This document shows positions 19,242-28,905 of a DNA stretch of 64,000 nt, piece after piece; positions within the stretch are counted from its first letter, which is position 1; each line of letters opens with the position of its first letter. The notes beneath the pieces were generated by a model. It saw nothing but the letters and a program-made list of their open reading frames with translations. It was not told the origin of the DNA and did no database searches. Source of the stretch: Strigamia acuminata (lineage: Eukaryota; Arthropoda; Chilopoda; Geophilomorpha; Linotaeniidae); contig OX442315.1 in assembly GCA_949358305.1 (NCBI GenBank), positions 3,162,001-3,226,000 of the forward strand, read 5' to 3'. Made by a program: the position numbers and the translations under genes.

Positions 19242-22200
19242 CTAGCGGCGATCTTGAATCAGATGTATAAAATCTGTTGTGTATTCTTGATCTGTCGTAG
19301 AAATGCGCTTCGTACGAGGTTGCAGTTGTGAAAGTTCACAACTTCTTTTCCTTTTCCTAAGGTTATAATCATGTTTTGGATTATCAACTATGATGTCGCT
19401 TTCTTTTGAAGCGGGAGCCGTAACTTTTTCGGGGTCTAATTCCATGTTAGTAGAATTATCTCCTAATTCTTGATTATTTAATTCACTTGAATTATTTATG
19501 ATCGAACTTTCGTTCATCCAATCAGGGTTTGGATGATTCTCTACTTTTCCACTCTTTTGATCGAGTGTCCAAGTTTCAATCGGGTAGGATGGGATATACG
19601 GTGAGAGATCATCAGTATTTATGGATGGTTCTATTGACCCATCAACTAACTTTCTCAACTTATAAGCACCTCCTGGTAAAACTTCCGTAATTTCCCATGG
19701 TCCATCTCGTTTCTCTGCGAAACCTTTAGTAATTCCTTTCTCTTTATTTGAAAGAATGTGAGTGGCCTTCCATACTAAATCACCGACAGTATATTCACAA
19801 ATGTGAAATTTATTCCTGTGAATCTTGTCGTGTCGCTCATAATTTGCTTGAATACGCAAATGCATCTCTTGATGTGCTCGACGTAGAATTCCAAGTAAAT
19901 TATATACGTATTCTTCCGGGTTATTCTTGTCAAATGCATTCGCATGTTGAATGATCCGAGGATCAAAGGGAAGAGGTACATTTCTTCCTGTGTTCAGTAA
20001 AAATGGCGTTGCGCCTGTAGCTTCTGATTTAGCCGTTCTCGAGGCAAATGCAAATTCGTTTAAGAATCTTGGCCAATGGGAGTGAATATCAGAATAAAGG
20101 GCTAACATTATTTTAATGTCCCTATTGGCCCTTTCTGTAGGATTGGCCTGAGCGTGATATGGACTCACATGAGCCATTCTGATGTTGTGTTTTTTACAAA
20201 ACTCTTCATAAATTGTGGATATGAATTGGCTCCCGTTATCACTAACAATTTTCCTTGGGTATCCCCATCTATGAATCACCTCTCCTAACCTATTCACGAT
20301 AGATTCACTAGATGCCTTACTTAAAGGGAATAATTCTACCCATTTTGTACATTGATCGATAATTACTAATACAAATCTGTATTGGCTTCTTCCTGTCGGT
20401 TTGGGACCCATTAAATCGATGCAGATTACTTCCCAAGGGTAAGACATGTTATGAGGAGTATAACTCGCTCTATGTTTCTTATGTTGACAGGGCTTGTATT
20501 GCTGGCAATGAATACAACTACGAACATAATTGCGAGTGTCTTTATTCATTTTCGGCCAGTAATATATGAGTTTCGCTCGTTCGAGCGTTTTACTCATCCC
20601 TGCATGTCCACTTAATGGATGTCCGTGACAGGCAAACAGTACTCTTCGTACTAATGAAGGTGGAATGACAGCTTTAAATCCGTTTCCGGAGTCATTCAAT
20701 TCCTCTTCAAACGTTGGTTTGAAATAAATCAGCATTTCATTACCATTTTCTTCTTGAAAATCTAATTGGTAACCTTGGACTGCTTTCATCCATTCTTTAG
20801 TTTTCTTAAACTTTCTTTGTTCGATTTCATCCCGTTTCAGATGATCGATTATCATTCTACACTCTTTATCGGCCAGTTGAGCTTCTATAATCTCTTCTCG
20901 AGTCGGTGGAACTTCCTTTAAAACTTCAGTTAAAGCACTAAATAGTGTTTCTTCTGTAGCTTCATCCATCTTCTCCCCCTTTTCCAAAGTATTGTATAAT
21001 AATTTGGAATAATCGAAATGAAGCTGCACATTCGTTAGAAATTGGCAATCTTCTCTATTATTCCTTCGAATAATTTCTCGATTTCCGTCCCATTCCGGCC
21101 AGAATTGAGTAATCTCGATTGGCTCACAATAATCATTCTCTGGAATATCTTCGATTTCCAAAGGCGCTCTCGAGAAGGCATCGGCAACTTGATTCTGGGT
21201 ACCTCGTCGATATTTAATCTTAAAGGCGCCACATTGAAGTTTGATTGCCCAACGACCAAATCGTCCCGAAGGTTCTGGTGTTCCCATCAGCCATTTCAAT
21301 GCTTCGGCGTCTGATTCCAAAGTAAATGTCGTATATTCGATATACGGTCGGAATTTGTCAACTGCCCACACTACTGCTAAACACTCGAGTTCGGGTGTTG
21401 AGTAGCGTACTTCTGCCCCTCGTAAGACTCGACTAGCATAAGCTACGGGTCTAGGAGTCATGATCATTTCTCTTTTTCCTTCATCGAAGAATTCCACATC
21501 TTGGCATAACACACTACCAAGTCCATCATGTGACGCGTCTGTCAAGATTACGAATGGTTTCATCATATCTGGCATTAACAAAACTTGGGTTTCGTCGCAT
21601 AAAATATTTTTTATGGCCTCAAAAGCTGTTTCTTGTTCTTTTCCCCATTCGAACACTGCTTTATCATGCATCATGCTAGTTAGAGGCCTAGCAATTTTTG
21701 CATGTTCGGGAATAAATTTCCGGAAGAAATTTGACAGGCCGTGAAAGCGTTGAATATCCTTGGAATTCTTAGGAGTTGGATATTTCCTAACGGATACTAT
21801 CTTGTCTGGGTCAGGTGCTAATCCAGTTGGAGTTATCAAATGACCCAAAAATTTGAGTGTAGTTTTTCCAAACTTTGATTTCTCTTTATTTACTGATAAG
21901 TTGGCCTTATCTAGTCTTTCTAACACATCTTTGATATGTTCAAGATGTTTCTCCCAAGTGGTGGAGAAGATTATCACGTCGTCCAAATAGACTAACGCGT
22001 GTTTGTATAATGCTTCGCCCATCACTCGTTCCATTAAGAACTGAAATGTACACGGCGCATTGCAAAGACCAAAAGGCATGCGGACAAATTGGTAATTGCC
22101 TTTCGGAGTATAAAAGGCTGTTTTCTGTCTATCTTCCTCGTCCATCTCGACCTGATAATAACCTTTGGTAAGGTCAAGAGACGTGAAATATTTTGCCTGA

Positions 22201-22532
22201 TTTGTATTGTGGAGTAACAAATCAATACTTGGCATTTGTATGGCGTTGATTTCGGTGATTGCATTCAACCACCGATAATCGATACATAAACGATAAGTAC
22301 CATTTGGTTTGGCTACGATCACTGGATGACTTATGTAAGGTCCAGTAGCTCTTTCGATCAAATTATCCGCTTCTAATTCTTCTACTAATTTAGTCATAAT
22401 GGCTATTTTAGCAGGGTTATACATTCGAAACGGTTGTTTTTTCCACGTTACATCCTTTTTAAAGGTGATCTTGTGCTTTATTATGTTAGTACATCCGACT
22501 TTTATCCCTAAAGACGTTCTTAACACTAGCAA
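19242..22532 (-). CDS. pol: GypB Pol: reverse transcriptase, RNase H, integrase
   Basis: 1096 codons in one frame. RT with CIDYRWLN (about 83-90), SLDLTKGYYQ (about 118-127), MPFGLCNAP and catalytic YLDD (182-185); RNase H starting LTDASHDGLG (about 325); linker; integrase H2C2 zinc finger (HPLSGHAGM...CIHCQQY), then D, D, E (VICIDLMGP, VSDNGSQF, PTERANRD); a short C-terminal extension without an obvious chromodomain. RT before integrase is Gypsy order. The first codon of this frame is not ATG. Upstream coding sequence (DNWEELLVKD...) lies in another frame from about 22615 to 22503, so Pol is normally made as part of a longer protein; a run of four A (minus strand, 22503-22500) is where the frame changes. 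Confidence 0.9.
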   Translation of the reverse strand: MLVLRTSLGIKVGCTNIIKHKITFKKDVTWKKQPFRMYNPAKIAIMTKLVEELEADNLIERATGPYISHPVIVAKPNGTYRLCIDYRWLNAITEINAIQMPSIDLLLHNTNQAKYFTSLDLTKGYYQVEMDEEDRQKTAFYTPKGNYQFVRMPFGLCNAPCTFQFLMERVMGEALYKHALVYLDDVIIFSTTWEKHLEHIKDVLERLDKANLSVNKEKSKFGKTTLKFLGHLITPTGLAPDPDKIVSVRKYPTPKNSKDIQRFHGLSNFFRKFIPEHAKIARPLTSMMHDKAVFEWGKEQETAFEAIKNILCDETQVLLMPDMMKPFVILTDASHDGLGSVLCQDVEFFDEGKREMIMTPRPVAYASRVLRGAEVRYSTPELECLAVVWAVDKFRPYIEYTTFTLESDAEALKWLMGTPEPSGRFGRWAIKLQCGAFKIKYRRGTQNQVADAFSRAPLEIEDIPENDYCEPIEITQFWPEWDGNREIIRRNNREDCQFLTNVQLHFDYSKLLYNTLEKGEKMDEATEETLFSALTEVLKEVPPTREEIIEAQLADKECRMIIDHLKRDEIEQRKFKKTKEWMKAVQGYQLDFQEENGNEMLIYFKPTFEEELNDSGNGFKAVIPPSLVRRVLFACHGHPLSGHAGMSKTLERAKLIYYWPKMNKDTRNYVRSCIHCQQYKPCQHKKHRASYTPHNMSYPWEVICIDLMGPKPTGRSQYRFVLVIIDQCTKWVELFPLSKASSESIVNRLGEVIHRWGYPRKIVSDNGSQFISTIYEEFCKKHNIRMAHVSPYHAQANPTERANRDIKIMLALYSDIHSHWPRFLNEFAFASRTAKSEATGATPFLLNTGRNVPLPFDPRIIQHANAFDKNNPEEYVYNLLGILRRAHQEMHLRIQANYERHDKIHRNKFHICEYTVGDLVWKATHILSNKEKGITKGFAEKRDGPWEITEVLPGGAYKLRKLVDGSIEPSINTDDLSPYIPSYPIETWTLDQKSGKVENHPNPDWMNESSIINNSSELNNQELGDNSTNMELDPEKVTAPASKESDIIVDNPKHDYNLRKRKRSCELSQLQPRTKRISTTDQEYTTDFIHLIQDRR

Positions 22533-22615
22533 TTACTTCACGTAATTTACTTTTCTCCTCATCTGAACAGTCACAATCCTTCACCAACAATTCTTCCCAA
22601 TTATCTGGTGTGTGT
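22500..22615 (-). pseudogene. GypB Pol N-terminal segment in a third frame
   Basis: Minus-strand codons from about 22615 encode DNWEELL...SDEEKSKLREVI...FRDK, which continues logically into VGCTNIIKHKIT of the main pol frame if one A of the four at 22503-22500 is ignored. The segment is +1 relative to protease, and main pol is +1 again. Either a recent one-base insertion disabled this copy or a programmed shift operates; the former is simpler. Confidence 0.6.
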
Positions 22616-23451
22616 GTGGCTGTCGCAAGTAAATACAGCTCGTGCTGGATTTAAATTAATCTTAGTTCGGCGCATAAAATTATGCCCGATAATTAATCCA
22701 CACACATTATTATCCAAAATGATAAAATTTATCGGTGTGAATTCTGCTCCGTCTGCCCATTGTACACACAAAGTAATTTGTCCCAGTGGAATATGAGTAA
22801 CTCCAACTGCGCAAACTCTCATGTGTTTCGGACAATCTTGTATGAAATCGGGAGATGCACAAGTTTTACTTAGTAATTGTAACCCAATAAAACACTGTGT
22901 GGCTCCTGAGTCCATCAACGCATTGTAGGTGAGTCCACCTATCGTAATTTTCATTCGGGGGTCGTCGATGTGATTTCCCAATTTATTAATTCGTTCAATG
23001 CCATCTTTTCGTTTTAACTGATTCTCGTTAATGTAAGATTTTAATCTCGCAAATCTGGAAGATTTGGAGTCGGGATTCAAATTATCAATCATTGATTGTA
23101 AATTCTCGAATACCCCTCCACTAGAACTGGTGGATTCGTCGCGAATATTAAGATTGGACGTATCTTGTATTAGTCGAGCTAAAGATTCGTCCCCCTTATC
23201 TAGAGAAAACAGGTCGTCGTGAAAATTCAAGAATGGGTTTGCTGTCTCCTCTGCCGAAAAGGGTGTATTTGATGCGATTTTAAACTTATAATTCCAGTTT
23301 CTTTTCCGTGTCTTCCGGTTAGGCCGAGCACGCTTAATTTCTTTATCTTGAATAGTCAAATTATCCAAAGTTTCGGAAAGTGCTTGTTCCAAGTCTGGTG
23401 GTAAAATTCCTCCGGAATTGATGATAGGGGGTTCGAGGACCCCCGCCACTA
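22601..23451 (-). CDS. pro: GypB protease ORF, expressed by -1 frameshift
   Basis: About 282 codons beginning in the gag overlap; no ATG at its start, and the frame is -1 relative to gag. Retropepsin active site LMDSGATQCFIG at about residue 177-188, flanked by a Gly-rich strand (MKITIGGLTYNAL) and the LIIGHNFM motif (the usual hydrophobic-Gly-Arg/His flap-partner helix) near 255. The first 140 residues are linker rich in Asn and Lys. Ends at TAA 22603-22601, overlapping the pol segment in another frame. Confidence 0.88.
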
Positions 23452-23458
23452 GTTTTTT
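23408..23458 (-). promoter_or_regulatory. GypB gag-pro -1 ribosomal frameshift signal
   Basis: Slippery heptamer A AAA AAC (23458-23452) in the gag frame, directly followed by the gag stop TAG (23451-23449). After a 7-nt spacer comes stem GGGGGT (23444-23439) / ACCCCC (23432-23427) with loop CCTCGA; TCCTC (23439-23435) can pair with GAGGA (23412-23408), giving an H-type pseudoknot. Spacing and heptamer fit the retroviral type exactly. Confidence 0.88.
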
Positions 23459-25830
23459 GGAACCAGTGGGGTTTCAGTAATTGGCGCCGTAGTGGCGTTC
23501 TTCGGGTCTAAGAATTTACTAAATAAATCCGACACTGTCTTACTTATCGTAGTTTGCATACTAGTCTGCATGTCAGTTTTTAATTCTTCCATTTTTTGAT
23601 CAATAGCTTCGGCAGTTACCCAATTTTGGCGTGGTCGCTTAAATTCGTTCGGTTGCTGATTAGCGCTATTGTTATTGGAATTATTATTTCCAGGGAAATT
23701 ATTGCTAAATTTTCGCTTTGGAAGCAGAGGACATTCTCTTTTGAAATGACCTGGTTGTTTACAATGAAAACATTTCCCTGTCTGATTTTCTGACATGGCA
23801 CATAATAAATTATCCATTGATATGTTATTTTCTGTCAAGTCATTGACTTCAGTTGTTTCCTCTTCCGGCTCTATTTCCATCATTTGGGTGGATCGGGCAG
23901 AAGGTCTCGTGTTTTTTGTATCCTTAGAATACTTCTGGTTGTTAGATACTACTTTATCAATTTCTTTGGAATTCTCTGTACGGATTCTTTGGGGTTCAAA
24001 GAGTGCTCTATTCGTTCGTACGAATTGAAAGATTTTATCTACCGAATCGCTCCTATATAGATTTCGATCGATTAATCTATTGTAACTTGTCCAATTCAAG
24101 TTGTCGAAAAGCGTGGCAACATTTCCTCTTTCGGAGTACGATCCTTGGGCTTTAGTGAATCTGACTAGAAATTCATATAAAGGTTCATCGTCTCCTTGGA
24201 TTACTTTTCGTAAATTTCGGAGTCGAGTAGTTGGAATCATGTCGAATTCTTCACGAAATGATTCTACGAAGGTTTCCCAGTTGGTAAACTTGGTTTTATT
24301 CTCATCATACCATTGTTGGGCCAATCCTGACAAGTAGGTTGGAATACCTTGATTAACCATCTCGTCCAGGGTCAGTCCCTTGGAAATAGCTACTGTTTTA
24401 GCTACTGATAAAAATTTATCTATATCCTCCTGTTTTCCATCGAAAACTGGAAGGTCTTGTCCTTTGAAAAAGACTTTACTGGGTCCTGGATTATTAGACC
24501 GTTGAGGTCCAGTAGCTTGTTGAGTTTGAACGAATGTATCCATTCGACTATCCAATTGTTTTTGGAATTGGGCGGCCATATTTTGTTGCATCTTTAGCAT
24601 ATATTCAAACGACATATTGGTTTCTTCCGAGGGAAGTCTAGTTCCGGTAGAGCTTCCTGCAGAAGAGTGTGTACTTGGAACGTCACCCGTTGACGCACGT
24701 GAGGGGTTTGACTCGTCCCGAGGTACACTTCCGTTACTAGCATGGGTGGATGACGCAAGATTAAGACGAGAATTTAAGAGTTTTTCTCTATCCCTTTGGC
24801 TGTCTTCGGCGTGATGTAAAAGAGTTGTCGTTTCTTCGAGTTCTTTTTGTCGTTGGTTCAACTCATCCCGTTGTCTCTGGATTTCGTCTAAGAGTTTGTT
24901 AAAATCTAAATTCAACACTTGACCTGGTGAGGTCTTATCTTGGCTGCTGGCAACTTGTTGGATTTCTTCGTCTTCTGCCGCCTTCTTACGAACTTCGGCT
25001 TGTTTAGCAGCTTCTTCGTTGAGCTTATTTTGACGAATTTTTTCGTCATTAATCTTCTTTTGATTAATTGCTGCTTGACGAAGTCGCTCTTTTTCCACTT
25101 CGTCTAATCTTAATTGTTCTTGTCGATTTTGAGGTAAGACTGGAGATGGTAGTGGAGATAACTTCCGTCGAATGGCGGATTTATTGCCTCGCCCTTTAGG
25201 GGTTTGTTTGGCAAAATGTCTCGTCCCATTTTCCGTATAAATATGCGGATTGGGTTGCTTTTTAGCATTTTCAGGTTGAAAAGTGGAAAAATTAGATCCT
25301 CCGGCCTCCGAAATACTTGGAGTATTGTGACAACTGGCGTTGTGGGAGTGAGGAGTTCTATTTCCCAAACTGGACCGATCAAGCGATTCCTTGCTTGATG
25401 TTCGAAATAACTCTCGAATATCTTGATTGTGGACTGACGGAGTTTTAACTCTTGCTTGATCTCCCAACTTGCGTTGTGGAGTTTTAGATCGTGATCTGTT
25501 TTCTTCCGGCAGATCTTTTGGCGAAGGAATTGAGTCCTTTTCAGAATTATGTTTTGCCAAACTCTCCTTCGAAAGTTCTACTCGTTTTTTCGGAGTTGGA
25601 TTAATACGTATGTTACGTAACGCCCGCTTCGTCACAAATTCAGAAGCTTCAATTATGGTATTGAACTGTGTTCTATCTAGTTCATAATGCGTACAAAACT
25701 GTGTGAGTTCATCGGGAATCATTTCCGTTTGATCACAAAGTTTTACATAACTTGAATTCAAGCTAGAGACTTCTTCTGCGGCTTTTTCTTCGGCCACTTT
25801 CTCTTCGTTAGGAAGATTGTTTGGATCCAT
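23449..25830 (-). CDS. gag: GypB Gag
   Basis: 793 codons from ATG 25830. N-terminal 60 residues acidic/helical; residues 230-380 are a charged Gln/Glu/Lys-rich coiled-coil-like stretch (KERLRQAAINQKK, ELNQRQKELEETT); capsid-type retrotransposon Gag domain about 470-600 (VFDGKQEDIDKFL, LAQQWYDENK, FREEFDMIPTTRLRNLRK); CCHC knuckle CFHCKQPGHFKREC at about 687-700; Asn-rich C-terminus. Long for a Gypsy Gag. Ends in the slippery site that gives the Gag-Pro fusion. Confidence 0.92.
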   Translation of the reverse strand: MDPNNLPNEEKVAEEKAAEEVSSLNSSYVKLCDQTEMIPDELTQFCTHYELDRTQFNTIIEASEFVTKRALRNIRINPTPKKRVELSKESLAKHNSEKDSIPSPKDLPEENRSRSKTPQRKLGDQARVKTPSVHNQDIRELFRTSSKESLDRSSLGNRTPHSHNASCHNTPSISEAGGSNFSTFQPENAKKQPNPHIYTENGTRHFAKQTPKGRGNKSAIRRKLSPLPSPVLPQNRQEQLRLDEVEKERLRQAAINQKKINDEKIRQNKLNEEAAKQAEVRKKAAEDEEIQQVASSQDKTSPGQVLNLDFNKLLDEIQRQRDELNQRQKELEETTTLLHHAEDSQRDREKLLNSRLNLASSTHASNGSVPRDESNPSRASTGDVPSTHSSAGSSTGTRLPSEETNMSFEYMLKMQQNMAAQFQKQLDSRMDTFVQTQQATGPQRSNNPGPSKVFFKGQDLPVFDGKQEDIDKFLSVAKTVAISKGLTLDEMVNQGIPTYLSGLAQQWYDENKTKFTNWETFVESFREEFDMIPTTRLRNLRKVIQGDDEPLYEFLVRFTKAQGSYSERGNVATLFDNLNWTSYNRLIDRNLYRSDSVDKIFQFVRTNRALFEPQRIRTENSKEIDKVVSNNQKYSKDTKNTRPSARSTQMMEIEPEEETTEVNDLTENNISMDNLLCAMSENQTGKCFHCKQPGHFKRECPLLPKRKFSNNFPGNNNSNNNSANQQPNEFKRPRQNWVTAEAIDQKMEELKTDMQTSMQTTISKTVSDLFSKFLDPKNATTAPITETPLVPKN

Positions 25831-26881
25831 TTTTATAAAAATATAATTGAATCGGTCGTCTTACTAATTTAGCGAGGGAACTTCGAATCGTAACTAGGAT
25901 CGGATGGCGCGGTCAGGATGGTTACTGAAACACGTCTGCTGGTCTGGTCTGGAAGCGAATGATCTCAGTCTGATCTGGCTCTCCTTTAATAGCAGGGGGC
26001 TGGGGATCCTTAGATCTCCTAGTTCCTAATTGGCTGGTTCGTTTATCAAATGATTGTATAACGAACGTATCATTTTCGTTATCAGTTCTCTACTAAGTCC
26101 GTTCTTTTTGACTTTTTAGTTTTTTTTTTTTTTTTTTCACCGATAAAATAAAATTCCTTCGAGTGATATTCGTAAATATTCCCAAAAATTGTACAATTCA
26201 CGAAAAATAAAATAAATTTACTGTTAATAAATTTTGTTAATTGTTTCCAATCATGTAACTTCTCCTTAGTACTGGATTTACTTCGAAATTCCATATATTT
26301 ATCAAGATTTTCTTTTCTTGTGATTCGTTTAAAACATGTTCAAACTCGTTTTGTATTTCTATATTTTCAAAATAAAATACATACCAAAAATACAGCTATT
26401 CTGTAATTATATTCATCGAATTCTCCTGGAGTTTTTAGTATTTAATACTTCGAATAAACCTATCTCAGCCATCGTGTGATAGATTTAAAAATCTGGTTGC
26501 AATTCCTTTGTCTAGAATTGTATAATCCTGTTTTCTTCGAGAAAACAAAATATGCTTTCTAAAACTGTATTTTGTAAAATTTTATTTACAAAATTTTCTG
26601 GTCTTTATTTATCTCAAAAAGAAATTCACTTTTACAATTCAATCGAATTAATTGCAACCTGATCTCCGTGTGAGATTAGATGGTAGTCTTTGAAATCCCT
26701 TAAATCTTCGAACGAAAATAATTAAGAAAAATCTACTACACATTTCTATTTCATCAGTTTAACTTCTTCACATGGAAATATAAACTGAAAATCTAATCTG
26801 TCTATTTTTAACTAAATCTTTTAGTTAAATATTTATCTCCAATATTCACTGTTGCAATTCAATCGAATTTAATTGCAACCT
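25831..26881 (-). other. GypB leader
   Basis: About 1.05 kb between PBS and gag ATG, AT-rich with many hairpins. A direct repeat of CAATTCAATCGAATT followed by AATTGCAACCTRATCTC occurs at about 26637 and 26853, the second running into the PBS. No gene. Confidence 0.6.
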
Positions 26882-26900
26882 AATCTCGGTGGGACCTCCA
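26882..26900 (-). other. GypB primer binding site (tRNA-Gln)
   Basis: The + strand ATCTCGGTGGGACCTCCA equals the 3' end of animal tRNA-Gln with CCA, so the minus-strand RNA is fully complementary over 18 nt. Two bases separate it from the LTR. Confidence 0.85.
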
Positions 26901-26902
26901 CG

Positions 26903-28188
26903 TGTGACGGTGACGACCACAACTCCCATTTAACAATGGTACCGGGAAGAGATCGCAATAAATAAACAGTGAATACAATACGAGATAAATACAAGACAGT
27001 TTATTGTTGGCAAACAATAGGAAATGAGCTAAATTATACATAAGACTAATGCCAACATTTGGCAAGTTAACTGACTATTTAAACTATACAAAGAATTGGC
27101 CAATTGGCCCTAAAATAATATCACCACGTGTCGACGATGCGGGAGCGGTTTCCCCATCGCTCGACCTGATTATAGATGTCATCTTAAGCCGGATGGCGAT
27201 TGACGGTATCACGTACACAGGAGTCGATAGCTCGCGGCTCCGCACAGCAGTTTAGTCCTTCGCGGTACTAATAACAAAACGACTGCTTTGGCACCGAATA
27301 CCATGAGAATCAGCTTGCCAAACACTTGGTGCTACTCGTGGTTACTGTGAAACAGACTGCTTTTGCACCAACAGGTGAAGGAACCAACTCTCAACAGTCC
27401 CGGTGCTTACTCGCGGTTACGAGATGCGTTCATACCGAAAATGACCACTCAGTCCTGCCCGGAGGATACTGAATTGCACAGAAGGCAGGTTCTCCTCAGC
27501 GAGACCGTAACTTGAAACATGTATGCAACATAACAATCCAATACGTCGGCTTCAATTGCCGGTGGTTGCATGATTCGGTAGAATCATGCCGCGGTTCTTT
27601 GCGAATAAATCAACAAAGAACCAAAAGGTTTTTTTAATGGACAACGAATCATATTTCATAAGTAATAATACCAAACAGAAATAATCAAACAGAGCCCTGG
27701 AATGGCCGGTTGTTTGGGTTTATATAACCTGACTGGATTAGGGATTAATCCAATCAACCAATTGGAACATGGGTTCCACGAATCCCTCCAATCCCGTATC
27801 GCCGGAAGTGGATACAGAGGAGCAATATGCTAATTCACACCACAACCGGAACTGGATACCCAGGACCGGAAATGGATCCACCAATCACATCGATCGGTTG
27901 ATCGATGGATTATCAAATCTCCATTTCTGCTGAACTAGAGATTCCCATCACTTAGTGTGAACAATAATCATTAATATATATTTATATTAATCCTAATAAA
28001 GTGTTGTTTCATACAAATAAATATATTCTTATATTTATTTACCAGTTTCTTAACTCGCAATTCGGATTTACCGCTGAATTATAATCGCGCCATCTAGTGG
28101 CGACTCGGAGCATTGAAAAATGCGGGTTTCGCCGAAAACACTTAAAATTCGGCCGTGTTATTAATAAATAGCACTTATAAACTGTCAT
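26903..28188 (-). repeat. GypB 5' LTR (short form, 1286 bp)
   Basis: Matches 14485-16230 except for the 460-bp block missing after base 27196 (junction at a shared GC) and about two substitutions. CTCF-type site at 28087-28100. Confidence 0.92.
28087..28100 (-). promoter_or_regulatory. CTCF-type site in GypB 5' LTR
   Basis: Second copy of CCACTAGATGGCGC (minus strand), about 90 bp from the start of the element. Confidence 0.5.
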
Positions 28189-28905
28189 ATCCAGAGCAAC
28201 GGACACGGCCTGTGCGGCCTGTTCGCTGACTCCCGGTTCCCCGACCGGTTGGGCTACTGCCGGTACGGCAGCAGCTTCGGCCTCTTGCAACGCCTTTGCC
28301 CGTATGGCGTCGGCACGCGCCCTTCTCGCCGCCTGCTTGAAGCGGCGACGCAGACGCTTCTCTTCGCACTCCACCTGGAACGGCGTGGCCTTGGGGTGAG
28401 TGGCACGCCAATCCACCATCGCGGCCGCGTGCCGCACGGTCATTTCCTCCGTCCAAGTGGAGGGCGGTGGCTCCTGCCTTTGGCGCTTCGGGCTCGGCTG
28501 GGCTGGCGCCTCTGCAGACGCTGCTCGTCCAGCCTGAACCTGGCGCGCTAATTGTGGGATACTCGACGGGGCAGTCAGCTGGTCCCGAATCCTCACCGCC
28601 TCGACCGTCAGCCAACGCGGGAGAAGCGCGAAACCGTTCCTCACCAGGGTCTGTGTCCTGGACTCCCAGGAATCCACCTGCATCCACGTCGTTGTCGGGC
28701 GGGTGTGATGACGATCTCCACCCTGCCTCGACAAATGTCGCACGAACCATCTTTGTCTGGGTACGGAGAAGTGGACTAATCCGTGTCCCAAACAATTCCC
28801 ACAAGGGGACTCCCAGTCGCTGGCCGCAACCTGACACCGTTCGCCGAGGCAAACGGGACAGATGCGCCACTGGTCCGAACTATCATCACCAGAATCTCCT
28901 GATTT
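28189..28905 (-). CDS. GypA third ORF, N-terminal part (zinc-binding)
   Basis: 239 codons, open throughout, running into GypB at the ATCCA duplication and continuing at 14479. It begins right after a 3' splice site (AG at 28907-28906). The first residues are acidic, then CPVC...CGNC at about 14-40 forms a CX2C...CX2C pattern ending CLGHG, similar in layout to CPFC...CSNCEG in the GypB third ORF. Next come Gln/Arg-rich helices (LARQVQAGRAASAEAP; EKRLRRRFKQAARRARADAIRAKALQ). Function unknown; nucleic-acid binding is inferred from the zinc ligands and Arg content. An ATG-AAG mini-exon at 30499-30494 would join it in frame. Confidence 0.7.

Larger units (their letters stand above)
14485..28188 (-). 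mobile_element. GypB: Gypsy-type LTR retrotransposon with a third ORF
   Basis: Exact duplication ATCCA at 14480-14484 and 28189-28193. The minus-strand order is 5' LTR (26903-28188), tRNA-Gln PBS, leader, gag (25830-23449), protease (to 22601), pol (22532-19242), third ORF (18426-16735), polypurine tract, 3' LTR (14485-16230). LTRs differ by a 460-bp indel and about two substitutions. RT before integrase places it in Gypsy (Ty3-like). It interrupts the third ORF of GypA in the same orientation. A one-base shift near the start of pol may disable it; otherwise the genes look whole. Confidence 0.95.

Noticed and set aside
26882-26900. tRNA-Gln gene fragment; likewise tRNA-like DNA at 51466-51495
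   Set aside because: Only the 3' end is present and it sits at the exact PBS position of an LTR element; no anticodon arm or A box.
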